A stretch of 64,000 bases of DNA, taken from positions 24,169-88,168 of the forward strand of contig NZ_LSYT01000014.1 in assembly GCF_001602525.1 (NCBI RefSeq), read 5' to 3'. Numbering within the stretch: the first letter of the stretch is position 1; each line of letters begins with the position of its first letter. This document shows positions 52,925-61,444 of this stretch, piece by piece. The stretch comes from Flavobacterium chilense. GTDB taxonomy: Bacteria > Bacteroidota > Bacteroidia > Flavobacteriales > Flavobacteriaceae. The notes below the pieces were generated by a model. The model made no database searches and was not told the DNA's origin. It saw only the letters and a list, made by a program, of their open reading frames with translations. Position numbers and translations under genes: made by a program.

Positions 52925-53110
52925 GATAGAGGGGAATTTTGTACCAAAATAGCCAACACAGGGAGGCGGTGGGGCGTGGGTTTTGATTTTGATTATTTTC
53001 GGGGTCATCCAGCGGTTACAGGATAATCTGAGCACAAAATTCAACCTTTTGAACCTTTTTTATGTTATAAAACTAAAAGCCACCCCATTTATAGAAGTGG
53101 CTTTTGTAGT
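52925..53110. repeat. cassette-end repeat R5, copy 1
   Basis: Similar to 62366-62530 in order: ggggaattttgtaccaaaat agccaacacaggga; gattttgatt..tttcggggtc; then a stem built on aaagcca. Copy 2 lies at the 3' end of the Sel1 immunity gene. Both copies stand at the downstream end of an immunity-like gene. Confidence 0.6.
53075..53105. terminator. terminator in repeat R5, copy 1
   Basis: aaaagccac / gtggctttt stem with a 13-base loop. It can act in either direction and would end the minus-strand immunity gene. Confidence 0.7.
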
Positions 53111-53285
53111 ATTAACTTGTTTTCTTTTTCTCGTTTGTGGACACCTTTGCAAAACTACGCTATCCAAATCGAGGTAATTACTGCATATCTAGAATGTCTA
53201 GGAAAAAGCAGCCCGAAGGTTATTTGGTTTTCCTTGTTTATATTTCTTCACTTGGTCTCCTTTTTTTGTTTTGACATAAATACTT

Positions 53286-53663
53286 CTATTCTATCGGAGG
53301 TACAGAATAGTATGAATTGAAAATAAAATCTTTAGAGGTTACTTCTAAAATATTCCAAGTAAATAAGCCATAAAAGTAAATATTCGTTTCAAAGCTTTTA
53401 GCAGAATTTAAACCTTTTAGCTGTATAATGTTTTTACCAAAACATAATGTTTGTCCTTTTGAATAAGATAAAGGAATATTAATGTTTAAAGTATCTATTC
53501 TTTTGTCGTTAACGATTAATACAAAATCATCTTTATAACTATTTAACTCACTTCCTCGAATACCTAAATAAGAATTTGATTTGAAACTAATATAATAATA
53601 GCCTTCGTAAAATAGACCTAGAATAATAAAACAATATAAAATAATTTTAATTTTTTTTCTCAT
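53286..53663 (-). CDS. membrane-anchored probable immunity protein for the metalloprotease tip
   Basis: 125 aa. An N-terminal hydrophobic anchor (KIILYCFIILGLFYEGYYYI) is followed by a soluble beta-rich domain (GSELNSYKDDFVLIVNDK, YSKGQTLCFGKNIIQL) facing the periplasm. It starts 29 bp after the stop of the metalloprotease tip and reads in the same direction, the usual toxin-immunity order. No known family. A periplasmic domain would fit inhibition of a protease delivered to the periplasm. Confidence 0.55.
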   Translation of the reverse strand: MRKKIKIILYCFIILGLFYEGYYYISFKSNSYLGIRGSELNSYKDDFVLIVNDKRIDTLNINIPLSYSKGQTLCFGKNIIQLKGLNSAKSFETNIYFYGLFTWNILEVTSKDFIFNSYYSVPPIE

Positions 53664-53692
53664 TTTAATTAAATATTAAAAACAATTAATGA

Positions 53693-54589
53693 TTAACTTT
53701 TCTTCTTTTCTCTGCCATTGGTATTTGTCAATATAACATTATCCGAACCAATAATTCCCGTATTTGGGAGCCCAAAAATTGTTGAATTAGTGCCATAATT
53801 AAGCTTACCCTCTTTATAATTTTTAATGATTGTACCAAATTGCGTCGGAGATAAATTTGTTCCATCTCCACCACCTTGCATCAAGCCACCCATTACATGT
53901 TCTAACCCAAATAGATGCCCAAATTCATGAGCTGAAGTTCTTTCTCCTTGATTTCCTATATATTTATCATACAAGCCAGAAAAATAATCCGCATCAACAA
54001 AAGCAACTTTACCATCAAAAAAATTACTTATTCCAAAAGGCTCACCTATCATCTGTCCATTTTCATCAAATTGTGGTTTTATTTTTTGAGCTAAAACCAG
54101 CAAATGGTCACTATCTTTGACATCTTTCATAGAATTTGCAACAGAAAAATTTGCAGTTGCTTTGACTTTGTCATCACCAAAGGTTCCACTAAATGATTTT
54201 TCTAATGATGTTGTAATATCAGAAACAGCCTTATCCATGTCAACATTATTATCTGAAAAATTTATTATTTTTCCAGTAATCGTAATATTTACATTTGTTA
54301 ATATTCTATTACCATCTTTATCTCTAATTTCCTTTCCATTCTTATCTTTTTTATATATTAAGCTAATATCAATTTCTTTTCCATCAGGGTCAATAAAATA
54401 AACAGGATTATTAATAGCATAAGTGTTTGGGGAAAAATTAAAAGCTTTTTCAGCTAAAGGGTCAATATTCATCCAACGACCAAGTGCAGGGGCATAATTT
54501 CTCGCTCCATAATCGTATATCCCAAGCCTCAGCTCATCCTGCAGTTCTTTCCCGTTGTACTTGTACTTATAAGGATTTACAAATTTTCC
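53693..54589 (-). CDS. Rhs C-terminal tip with zinc-metalloprotease toxin, 5' truncated
   Basis: The open frame spans 299 codons but begins at an in-frame TAA (54590-54592), so the large Rhs core is missing. The core end is recognisable: NPYKYKYNGKELQDELRLG, YGARNYAPALGRWMNIDPLA, NPVYFIDPDG. The variable part (about 200 residues) has a zincin motif HEFGHLFGLEH with a downstream Met in VMGGLMQGGG, as in metzincins. The first ATG usable (54472) removes the NGKEL part. It is probably an orphan tip, expressible only after recombination with a full core. An immunity gene follows. Confidence 0.75.
   Translation of the reverse strand, partial: GKFVNPYKYKYNGKELQDELRLGIYDYGARNYAPALGRWMNIDPLAEKAFNFSPNTYAINNPVYFIDPDGKEIDISLIYKKDKNGKEIRDKDGNRILTNVNITITGKIINFSDNNVDMDKAVSDITTSLEKSFSGTFGDDKVKATANFSVANSMKDVKDSDHLLVLAQKIKPQFDENGQMIGEPFGISNFFDGKVAFVDADYFSGLYDKYIGNQGERTSAHEFGHLFGLEHVMGGLMQGGGDGTNLSPTQFGTIIKNYKEGKLNYGTNSTIFGLPNTGIIGSDNVILTNTNGREKKKS
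54390..54575. repeat. Rhs-core repeat, copy 1
   Basis: About 185 bp at roughly 75-80% identity to 63810-64000 (shared cagggtcaataaaataaaca ggattatt; gggtcaatattcatcca; gaccaagtgcagg; ttgta ctt..ta). Recombination between the two would swap or delete about 9.4 kb, including both mobile elements. Confidence 0.7.
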
Positions 54590-54705
54590 TTAATCGTAAT
54601 TATTGGGGTGCCAGTATTGATATAATTCAAAGAACTTGTTACTGATACGAAAATAGCTCTAGTTTGCGAAATATCCTAAAGTTAAAATAATCATGTATAA
54701 AAAAA

Positions 54706-54729
54706 ACCGAATCATTTACGATTCGGTTT
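54706..54729 (-). terminator. terminator after the nuclease-like gene
   Basis: accgaatc / gattcggt stem with a 6-base loop and a run of T on the minus strand, 25 bp past the stop. Confidence 0.75.
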
Positions 54730-54753
54730 AATATTAATCTTTTCCCTAATAAT

Positions 54754-55431
54754 TTATGTGGCGTCCCACAACATTTTAATTTCCTCACATATTACTTCTA
54801 TGTCTTTTATCTTGTCAGTAATATTAACAGGAGAGGTAACAATTCCTTCACCAAAAACATCAATTGAAATGCATAATTCAGGCAAAACAATCTCTCCATT
54901 TTTGGCAACTTGAGATTCTAAATATTTATGAAGTGTACTAGCCACATACGTTTGCTGTTTTCTATCAAACTTATTCCCTTTAGAAATATGCGTCTTTACT
55001 GCTCCTAAATATTTTTTTCCATCAATATCAATTTCAATAATTAAATCTGGCGATACTATAACTTCTACACCTTTAATAACAATTGATTTTGATTCAACAT
55101 TTTTCAAAACTTTGTAATCATAGTTTTTTAGCAAACTAGGAATTTGAATACTGACGAATCGCTGTAAAGCATCTAATGAAACAACTCTATCATTAATTTG
55201 CCTTGGTTTCGTTAACGTCTTACTTTTCAAAATTTCCATACCGTCCAACACTGGTTGGATGTCTCCTTTATTAGCCATTACCTTTTTAATTCTAGCCTTA
55301 GCTAATTGGTAATAAGCAATTTTAAAAGAGTTTGGCGTTTTTTGCTGTTTAATAATGCTTTTTTTCTTCGCAAGTGTGCTTTGCGAAAAATCAGCTAATT
55401 GATTTAACGAGATACTACATCCTCTAACCAT
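54754..55431 (-). CDS. unknown protein with PD-(D/E)xK-nuclease-like segment
   Basis: 225 aa. N-terminal third is basic and helical. A segment near residue 125-150 reads VIVSPDLIIEIDIDGKKYLG and AVKTHISKG, which recalls the PD...(D/E)-x-K core of restriction-like nucleases, followed by a helix with KFDRKQQTYVASTLHKYLES. The motif is imperfect (AVK in place of ExK), so activity is uncertain. It begins in the last codons of the DUF2188 gene (shared base at 55431), so the pair is translationally coupled. A terminator follows. Possibly a defence or element-maintenance pair; I cannot name a known system. Confidence 0.55.
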   Translation of the reverse strand: MVRGCSISLNQLADFSQSTLAKKKSIIKQQKTPNSFKIAYYQLAKARIKKVMANKGDIQPVLDGMEILKSKTLTKPRQINDRVVSLDALQRFVSIQIPSLLKNYDYKVLKNVESKSIVIKGVEVIVSPDLIIEIDIDGKKYLGAVKTHISKGNKFDRKQQTYVASTLHKYLESQVAKNGEIVLPELCISIDVFGEGIVTSPVNITDKIKDIEVICEEIKMLWDAT

Positions 55432-55661
55432 TAGCCTCTTGGGGGATTATTATCGTTACCGTAACTATTCTTCTCTCTTATCTTACCATTCACACCGTGG
55501 ATTAATAGTTCAGAACTGTTATTTTTGGCAACGTTTTTACCAATTTCAATAGCTTCTTGCTGAGTACTTACATTCCTGTAAGCCTTTTGGCTATTCTCTG
55601 TTTTTACGGACCATTCATCTCCGCTTTTTGACTTGACTACATGTACGTTCTTCTTTGTCAT
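55431..55661 (-). CDS. DUF2188 family small protein
   Basis: 76 aa. Strong match in pattern to DUF2188: VHVVKSKSGDEWSVKTENSQ, AIEIGKNVAKNNSSELLIHG and the C-terminal NGKIREKNSYGNDNNPP. Members are short, beta-alpha-beta folded and of unknown biochemical role; they occur in plasmids and near defence or RES-type genes. It is upstream of and overlapped by the nuclease-like gene, suggesting a two-protein module. Confidence 0.85.
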   Translation of the reverse strand: MTKKNVHVVKSKSGDEWSVKTENSQKAYRNVSTQQEAIEIGKNVAKNNSSELLIHGVNGKIREKNSYGNDNNPPRG

Positions 55662-55918
55662 GCTTTTTTAATTTTTAAATTAACAAAATATTCTTTTGAA
55701 AAAATTTTGATTTATAAAAATTAAATGTACTTTTGCACCCTCTGACAGGCTCTAATTTTACATTAAATTTAAAAATCATTTTTTCGATAATCTTAGGAAA
55801 AGATTAAGATTTCATTAATACAAAAATTAGACCAAATTCATTATATTAAAATTTTTACATTATACAGCTGTCTTTTTGACAGCTTTTTTTATTGTTATCA
55901 TTTTTTGTCACTGTCATG
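55662..55918. other. spacer with hairpin
   Basis: About 255 bp between the DUF2188 pair and the recombinase. A stem-loop agctgtc / gacagct with poly-T on the plus strand lies at 55866-55884. No gene on the plus strand would use it as terminator, so it may be an element-end structure. Confidence 0.4.
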
Positions 55919-56785
55919 TCATAACGGAAAGAACTTATTAATCAATTCCCGTTGCTCTAAGCTATCTATTTTTATGTACTTCTCTGTCGTTCCAGGCCAC
56001 TTATGCCCTGCAAGCTCCTGAACATGCTCCAAAGGCAGTTTCTTTTCATTGAGACAATTACAAATAACGCTCATTCGGATAGTTCTGGGGTTGAGGTTCT
56101 TATCTGGAAACAACGGCTTTAACGGCTCAATCATTGCATGAATACTGTTAACAGTAATAGGCTTGCCCAGTTTGCCAACAATCAGTTTGTCGGTTGCTCC
56201 TCTGAGCATTTTGGGTCTAACTTCGTTGATGTATTTAGAAAATAGCAATATTTGTTTAGCTAACAATGATAATTTGCGTCTATTCAAATTACTGGATGCT
56301 TTGATATAAATTGTTCCTGCGTCCAAATCAATATCCTGAACATTCAACTTTATGATTTCGTCACTAGTTAAACCTTGGTAAATCAGCAGATTCAAAAGAA
56401 CGTTGTTTCTGGTGTCCAAATTCTCGTATCGATTCTCACGGGTCAAAAGAAGCTCTAGCTCTTCTGAGCTGAACAAATCCTGAACCTGAACAGCCTGATT
56501 GCTGTTAACCTTGATATTGAGCTTCCTGCACGGATGGTCTGTTCTGTATCCGCTCATAACCAGATAATCATAATATTTTTTGATTGCTGATAAAATGACA
56601 ACTCGATATTTTCCATTGGGTTGCTCTCGGCTGATTTCTTCCATATACTGCACGATGTTCCTGTATTTGTAACGTTTAGCTTTGGGGTTCCGTTTTAAAA
56701 AATGGTTTATTGCAAATAAATAACTCTTTACTGTCTGTCTGCTGTAATCTTGAAGCAGGTAGTTTTCAATTGTCAGTTTAGTCAT
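55919..56785 (-). CDS. divergent tyrosine recombinase, probably catalytically altered
   Basis: 288 aa. The fold is that of a XerC/D-like integrase, with an N-terminal SAM-like domain (YSRQTVKSYLFAINHFLK). Box I reads YQGLTSDEIIKLNVQDI, with Thr where the catalytic Arg stands; box II reads LNPRTIRMSVI, with Pro in place of His but Arg kept; the last box has AGHKWPGTTEKYI with His and Tyr. It lies 11 bp after a canonical recombinase gene. Such paired arrangement with one altered member is known from tandem-integrase elements. It may be a structural partner in synapsis. Confidence 0.8.
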   Translation of the reverse strand: MTKLTIENYLLQDYSRQTVKSYLFAINHFLKRNPKAKRYKYRNIVQYMEEISREQPNGKYRVVILSAIKKYYDYLVMSGYRTDHPCRKLNIKVNSNQAVQVQDLFSSEELELLLTRENRYENLDTRNNVLLNLLIYQGLTSDEIIKLNVQDIDLDAGTIYIKASSNLNRRKLSLLAKQILLFSKYINEVRPKMLRGATDKLIVGKLGKPITVNSIHAMIEPLKPLFPDKNLNPRTIRMSVICNCLNEKKLPLEHVQELAGHKWPGTTEKYIKIDSLEQRELINKFFPL

Positions 56786-56796
56786 AGGCTGATTAC

Positions 56797-57714
56797 TTAA
56801 AAGGTTGTTACTGGTTTTCGTTTTTTATTCCGAACCGCATAGATATAGGTTGTATTGATTCCCGAATGACCTAAAAATCCACGTATAAAATCTATTCCTG
56901 CGTTATTTTCCATTAGATGATTGGCAATGCTGTGTCTGAGGCAGTGAAGCGTTATCTCTTTCTGTATAAGCTGATAATCATTGGTTTGTTCAATTATTTT
57001 CTTTAGCATATTGTTGAGGTATTCGCCATTCATCGGTTTTCCGTTATCGTGGATAAAAAGTGCATCTTGAATTAAATCTTTGCTTATTACTTTCTGGTAA
57101 CGTTCATCAATTATGTATTTTCTGAGATATTCAATGACCATATTGCTCATAGGAACCTCACGTCTTTTGCTTCCTTTTCCGTTCCTGACAATTAAAATAC
57201 CTTTGAATAGCTGTATATCCCTTACATTCAAAGCTGTAATCTCTGACCTTCGAAGTCCGCATCCATAAGCAACTGATAACAAAGCCCGCTGTAAATCACT
57301 TACGCAATGCTGGTATATGTTCCTGACTTCATCAACGCTCAGGGCATTTCGAGATTTTCCAATTTCTCCCGAATAACTTGGAATGTAATATGCGTTTTCA
57401 ATATGTCTGTTCTCCAGTAGATTCAAAACAAAGAGCCCTAAAGCAAACAGATGAAATTTTATGGTCTTTCCTGCCAGTGTTCCGTTTCCTCGGTGTTTGG
57501 GTCTTTTTATCAGATATTCAAAATAACTTACTGATTCTTTACCAGTTACACTTTTGATATTTGTGATTCCCGAATCTTCCAGCCAGATAAGGAATTCTGA
57601 TATGGCATTCTGGTACATTGTGCCTTTTCCCTGTTTGTAATTCTTAACTTTTACATAGCTGTCAAACTCATTTAAAAGGTTTTGAAATGCAGGGGTCTGT
57701 ATTGTTTTTTTCAT
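56797..57714 (-). CDS. tyrosine recombinase, canonical
   Basis: 305 aa. All catalytic residues are present: Arg in YGCGLRRSEITALN, Lys in GKGSKRREV, His-x-x-Arg in LHCLRHSIANHL, His in LGHSGINTT and Tyr in YIYAVRNKK. An N-terminal DNA-binding domain (YQNAISEFLIWLEDSGI) is present. It is expected to integrate and excise the element by strand exchange through Tyr. Together with the downstream partner it forms the recombinase module, and both follow the ATPase gene by about 110 bp. Confidence 0.9.
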   Translation of the reverse strand: MKKTIQTPAFQNLLNEFDSYVKVKNYKQGKGTMYQNAISEFLIWLEDSGITNIKSVTGKESVSYFEYLIKRPKHRGNGTLAGKTIKFHLFALGLFVLNLLENRHIENAYYIPSYSGEIGKSRNALSVDEVRNIYQHCVSDLQRALLSVAYGCGLRRSEITALNVRDIQLFKGILIVRNGKGSKRREVPMSNMVIEYLRKYIIDERYQKVISKDLIQDALFIHDNGKPMNGEYLNNMLKKIIEQTNDYQLIQKEITLHCLRHSIANHLMENNAGIDFIRGFLGHSGINTTYIYAVRNKKRKPVTTF

Positions 57715-57824
57715 CTTTTCGCAGGTTTTAAAATCATCATCTGTAAATGTTCCTTAGGCGCACTGGGCAAAACTGTGAACACTGGTGTTATATCACTTGT
57801 ATTTACAGGGCTTCACGTGTTCTT

Positions 57825-59504
57825 TTAACTGATTTTCAACTGGTCTAACTGGCTTCCCATGTCTGTTTTTATCTTGGCTTTCAGCTTTTCCATATTGTCC
57901 CAATAACTCACTACATATTTAAATCCTTTGTTTGTGGAACCTTCTACAGCTTGTATGTATTCCAGTTCCTGCAGGGTCTGCATGTATTTAAAAGCCGATG
58001 TTTTGCTTATATTGAGCTCTTGCCGTATCTCACGGGTTGTGAATCGGCATGTTGTTCCGTTTGGCTGGCTTCTGACAAATCCTTTGAGATTTTCAAAAAA
58101 CTGTCTGGTACTTTTATCGAGTTCATCTACTTTGATGATGATGGAACTAAAGAATATCTCAACGGCTTTTCTTACATCTTCTTCGGTAGCTATCAGTCTT
58201 CCCTTATCGTCTTTTTTTCGTTGATACTGATTTAAAATGGCTATCTGGGATACAAAATTTTGAAACTGGCTGTTTAATCTTCGAAGCATTTTAGCCTCCA
58301 GCGGTAACATAAGCTTATCGGCAAAGGGATTAACCACTTCATAACTCTTTAAAACTCTCATACAATTTCTAAGGAGCTGTTTTGCGTGCTGTTCGCTTTC
58401 AGTACTACTGTGACCAGTGTTTTTAAGGTTCTGCGCCTTGATGATGCGAAGTGTCTGCTCCAGACTCTCATCTACTCCCAAGATTACCGAACGGCTCATA
58501 TTGTCATAATAGACCTCTGCTCTTGTAGTAGCGATAAGACTGGCAAAATGTGACTGTACCGTTTTCATCTTTCCTCTGGTATTGCCTTGCATATCCTTAA
58601 CCACAGTGGAACTGGTCAGAAACTTAGCTGTCTGCATTTCTCTGAATGCAAATTGCGCTTCTTCATCCAATCCGTCAAAATCCTGAACAATGATAAGCTT
58701 GTTCATCAGCTCTTTATCTCTGTAATGATAAAGCGATTTGCTGGTAATTCTGGTCATGTTCATTACATCTTCCTGTGGCATGCAGTCTGCTATAGCGTTG
58801 ATGAGGTGTGACTTGCCTTCTCCTGAACTTCCCTGTACGAGTCCATGCATCAGATATGGCATTTTGTAGCTGGATGCCAGTACAAACAATAAAAGCCTGT
58901 TGTCTTCTTCTCCAACAATTCCGCTTTGTCCCAATAGTTTATCTACATGTTCTAAAACACACGGCTTGGAGAGGAATTCTATCGCTTTTTCATGTGCTTG
59001 GGGCGTGAGTTCCTTTTCTGAAAATTGGTCGGTTACGGGGTTCATTTCAGCGTTGAAGATGTTTTCTCTATAATCTTCCAACAGGTCTGTGAACTGCTTC
59101 AAATCAGCTTCCAGCAAATTACCGTCAAAACCTTGTTTCTCGCTGATTTCCCTGCATTGGTTCTCAACACTGGTAAAATCAAACAGGTCAATTTTCACTC
59201 GATGTTTCTTCTGGCTCTCCTTTTCAACAATCTGTAGTGAAACTCTAAGGTTCCCCAAATCCATTGGCAGACTTCCAATGGCATAAAATGTTCCTGTTTT
59301 TCCTTTATAGCTGATTTTGTAGTCGCTGTGGATTTCAAGTGTCGGGACTGCTTTTTCTGTTTCTGGATTCTGTAAAAGCTCCACAATTCCATCGGTTCCG
59401 TAGTTTATCCACATATCATTCATGCTGTGACCCTCTGGGAGCTGAATCATGCTTACTGGCAATTCTGGTCTTATATTTTGTATTTGTGTTCTAATATTTT
59501 GCAT
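57825..59504 (-). CDS. P-loop ATPase / helicase-like protein of a mobile element
   Basis: 559 aa. Walker A is GSSGEGKSHLINAIADCMP (about residue 235), and Walker B lies in LIIVQDFDGLDEEAQF. The C-terminal region (EIRQELNISKTSAFKYMQTL) is a winged-HTH. The N-terminus (MIQLPEGHSMNDMW) looks like the second half of a TOPRIM domain, with PEGHSMND as in PxGxDxND. With the gene upstream it seems to form a primase-helicase system divided into two reading frames. It would unwind or prime the element's DNA. Confidence 0.75.
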   Translation of the reverse strand: MQNIRTQIQNIRPELPVSMIQLPEGHSMNDMWINYGTDGIVELLQNPETEKAVPTLEIHSDYKISYKGKTGTFYAIGSLPMDLGNLRVSLQIVEKESQKKHRVKIDLFDFTSVENQCREISEKQGFDGNLLEADLKQFTDLLEDYRENIFNAEMNPVTDQFSEKELTPQAHEKAIEFLSKPCVLEHVDKLLGQSGIVGEEDNRLLLFVLASSYKMPYLMHGLVQGSSGEGKSHLINAIADCMPQEDVMNMTRITSKSLYHYRDKELMNKLIIVQDFDGLDEEAQFAFREMQTAKFLTSSTVVKDMQGNTRGKMKTVQSHFASLIATTRAEVYYDNMSRSVILGVDESLEQTLRIIKAQNLKNTGHSSTESEQHAKQLLRNCMRVLKSYEVVNPFADKLMLPLEAKMLRRLNSQFQNFVSQIAILNQYQRKKDDKGRLIATEEDVRKAVEIFFSSIIIKVDELDKSTRQFFENLKGFVRSQPNGTTCRFTTREIRQELNISKTSAFKYMQTLQELEYIQAVEGSTNKGFKYVVSYWDNMEKLKAKIKTDMGSQLDQLKIS

Positions 59505-59508
59505 GTGC

Positions 59509-60072
59509 TTAACGTTTAATGATTATTATTTCTTCCAATTCGTGCAGGGTTTTAATAGCTTCCAGATGCTGGGGAAATAACGCTCCGTTGTGCAGTGCAA
59601 TCACGGCATCCCTATTCTCCAGCGCTTTGGACTGAATCAGGCTTGCACAGTCAATAACTGTCGGAGCGATATAGAGCCGTTTGGTTAAAGCATTGGGATA
59701 AGCTGGATAAATGCCTTCGCTGTTGAGGTATTCTTCCTTAGGAGCATCCAAATCAAACCGTAAAGCGAAATAATTTACAATCTCGTTTTTCTCACTCAAC
59801 AATGGAAAAATCAGTCCGTATCTTCCAAAAACAGTATAAGCTGTCAGGTCTTCCTTTCTTACACCCGCATCGCTCTTTTTAAGCACTCCCAAAGCTTCAA
59901 AATCATCTTTGGCTTCTTGGCTTTTATTGTGATGAAACTGTCCTGAATTAAAGCCTATTCTCAGTTCCGCATAATCCAGACCTATTTTGTTTAGATAGTC
60001 TTTCGGCTTGGTCGCTTTTACGCTTCTGATACCAGTTTCAAAAGACTGGAACAGCGATTCTAAGTTTTGCAT
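59509..60072 (-). CDS. TOPRIM-like primase fragment, N-terminal part
   Basis: 187 aa. It resembles the mid-part of CHC2/TOPRIM primases of Bacteroidota mobile elements: KPKDYLNKIGLDYAELRIGF, GRYGLIFPLLSEKNEIVNYF, LYIAPTVIDCASLIQS and ALHNGALFPQHLEAIKTLH. No CHC2 zinc finger precedes it. It stops after LEEIIIIKR, exactly where the acidic DGD of the TOPRIM fold would come. The ATPase gene starts 5 bp later. Either the domain is split across two proteins or the pair is a broken fusion. Confidence 0.65.
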   Translation of the reverse strand: MQNLESLFQSFETGIRSVKATKPKDYLNKIGLDYAELRIGFNSGQFHHNKSQEAKDDFEALGVLKKSDAGVRKEDLTAYTVFGRYGLIFPLLSEKNEIVNYFALRFDLDAPKEEYLNSEGIYPAYPNALTKRLYIAPTVIDCASLIQSKALENRDAVIALHNGALFPQHLEAIKTLHELEEIIIIKR

Positions 60073-60275
60073 AAGCTTTCATTTTTTTAAGTTTAACACG
60101 TAATTTTTGGGCACAAGAATCCTGCTTCGGATATTGCACCGAACCTGTAATCTGAAATATAAATTTGATTTTTGAGCAAGTTGTTCAGCTTTACAACTCG
60201 CTCTTTTTCCATTCTTTAGCTATTAGAATGGCGAAATTTTCCTTGCAAGAATCTTTTCCTTTTAGATTTCTTTTA

Positions 60276-60304
60276 CAAAGGTAGAGAAATTAAACACAAC
60301 TCAA
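60276..60304 (-). promoter_or_regulatory. promoter of the primase-ATPase-recombinase operon
   Basis: On the minus strand TTG (60302-60304), 18-base spacer and TACCTTTG (60276-60283), an exact -7 box, about 200 bp before the first gene. Confidence 0.55.
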
Positions 60305-60343
60305 AAATACGTAAAAACCTACAATTATTGAATTAATAACCCC

Positions 60344-60426
60344 ATATAGATTTATATGGATTTAAAAAGTCAACATATTAAATATCAACATATTATGGAT
60401 TTTATATAGATTTATATGGATTTAAA
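60344..60426. repeat. iteron-like direct repeats
   Basis: Two perfect 23 bp copies of atatagatttatatggattt + aaa (60344 and 60404) flank two perfect 11 bp copies of tcaacatatta (60370 and 60385). This is the kind of array bound by replication initiators or by recombinases at element ends. Confidence 0.75.
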
Positions 60427-60496
60427 TTTGACTCTTTTGAATATTTTTTTAAAAAAAACATTAAAACCAATGAAATTTTTACGAATAATTTTTTGG

Positions 60497-61072
60497 CTAT
60501 ATACTCAAATATAGGTTACTTATCTCCTGTTCCCTTATTCCTAGGTAAATTTTTGTAGTAGATACACTCGTATGATTGAACATCTGAGACAACAATAATA
60601 GAGCTTGGTCACTGTATTTGTTTACTTCCCAAACTCTTCTTCCAAGTGTTTTACGCATGAAGTGGCTCGAATACTGACCTTTCACATTGTATTTTGTGAA
60701 TATATCTTTGAGTTTGCTGTTCACGTATTGGATGCTGAACGGCTTATCTCCAAAACGGTTCACAAACATTAAGTCAGTTTCTTTGGCTTCCAGCTGGATA
60801 AATAATCTTTTAAGTATAATTTGTAGCTCTGGGTTGATGGTCACTTTACGGATTTTCTTGGTTTTCTTCTCCGTTATAGTAAAATGCTCCTCATTCAAAA
60901 CCTGATTCCATCTTAGTTGAAGCAGGTCTGAAATCCTAAGACCGATGTAAGAACCCGTTGCAATGAGTAGCGCAAATTTCAGGTCATTGTCCCGCTCCAA
61001 TTTCAATACGATAGTTTGCATCTTGTCCCACTCTAAAAAATCACTTGTTGTCTTTTGTCCTTTTAATGCCAT
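60497..61072 (-). CDS. small tyrosine recombinase without N-terminal arm domain
   Basis: 191 aa from MALKGQKTTSDF; a GTG start further upstream would add a poorly conserved leader. Catalytic residues are complete: Arg in GSYIGLRISDLLQL, Lys in KKTKKIRKV, His-x-x-Arg in SSHFMRKTLGRRV, His in QMFNHTSVSTT and Tyr in TKIYLGI. It consists of little more than the catalytic domain. It lies between the iteron-like repeats and a Rep-like gene, so it may serve the small element rather than the larger one. Confidence 0.82.
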   Translation of the reverse strand: MALKGQKTTSDFLEWDKMQTIVLKLERDNDLKFALLIATGSYIGLRISDLLQLRWNQVLNEEHFTITEKKTKKIRKVTINPELQIILKRLFIQLEAKETDLMFVNRFGDKPFSIQYVNSKLKDIFTKYNVKGQYSSHFMRKTLGRRVWEVNKYSDQALLLLSQMFNHTSVSTTKIYLGIREQEISNLYLSI

Positions 61073-61288
61073 TTTGCTTAATTTAAGTTTCACTTTTCTA
61101 CCTATATCTATGTAAATGAAAGCGGTCATTTTAACAACCTTTGCGAACCCTTGTATTTGTTGGGTTTCTGCTGTTTGTTTCACTTCTTATCAATAGTGAA
61201 ACAAATGTCCAGGTCTATTTTGGATTATCCTAGAAAAATCCTGGTTTTCCTGGGCTCACAAGCTTTTTGAATTTGAGGAACACAAAAA

Positions 61289-61308
61289 AACGAGATGTTA
61301 GCCTCGTT
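61289..61308 (-). terminator. terminator overlapping a stop codon
   Basis: aacgag / ctcgtt stem with the stop of the 48 aa gene in its loop and seven T following on the minus strand. Confidence 0.7.
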
Positions 61309-61444
61309 CTTTGGATTGTAATAATTTTTGAAACTCTGAAAATTCGTGGTCGGTAAAATCTTCCATTTTAAAACTAATAGGCAATTTCAGCGGTTCCGTA
61401 CTGAGAATTCTTTTCAATTGAGAAAGTTTAAGTTTAATTCTCAT
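61298..61444 (-). CDS. 48 aa small protein coupled to the Rep-like gene
   Basis: Start MRIKLKLSQLKRILSTEPLK. Its ATG overlaps the last codons of the Rep-like gene (GATGAGAATTAA), a coupling pattern. Basic front, acidic back (EDFTDHEFSEFQKLLQSKE). No family recognised. Likely an accessory or copy-control protein of the small element; this is inference. Confidence 0.5.
   Translation of the reverse strand: MRIKLKLSQLKRILSTEPLKLPISFKMEDFTDHEFSEFQKLLQSKERG

Larger units (their letters stand above)
52596..53285. other. gap with toxin tail, repeats R3 and R5, and a terminator
   Basis: About 690 bp. In order: a short toxin-tail remnant (52646-52732), repeat R3 (about 52805-52850, aaaatatggataggatggtt), a segment also found near 62.4 kb (repeat R5), a terminator, and AT-rich DNA. 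Plus-strand frames of 64-80 codons here overlap the repeats and are probably not genes. Confidence 0.5.
60073..60496. other. control region with iteron-like repeats between two mobile elements
   Basis: About 420 bp. It contains a promoter for the primase operon and, to its right, two kinds of direct repeats (separate entry). No gene. Confidence 0.55.

Noticed and set aside
52784..53320. Plus-strand frames of 64-80 codons
   Set aside because: They overlap repeats R3/R5 and the terminator; no similarity between the copies at protein level.
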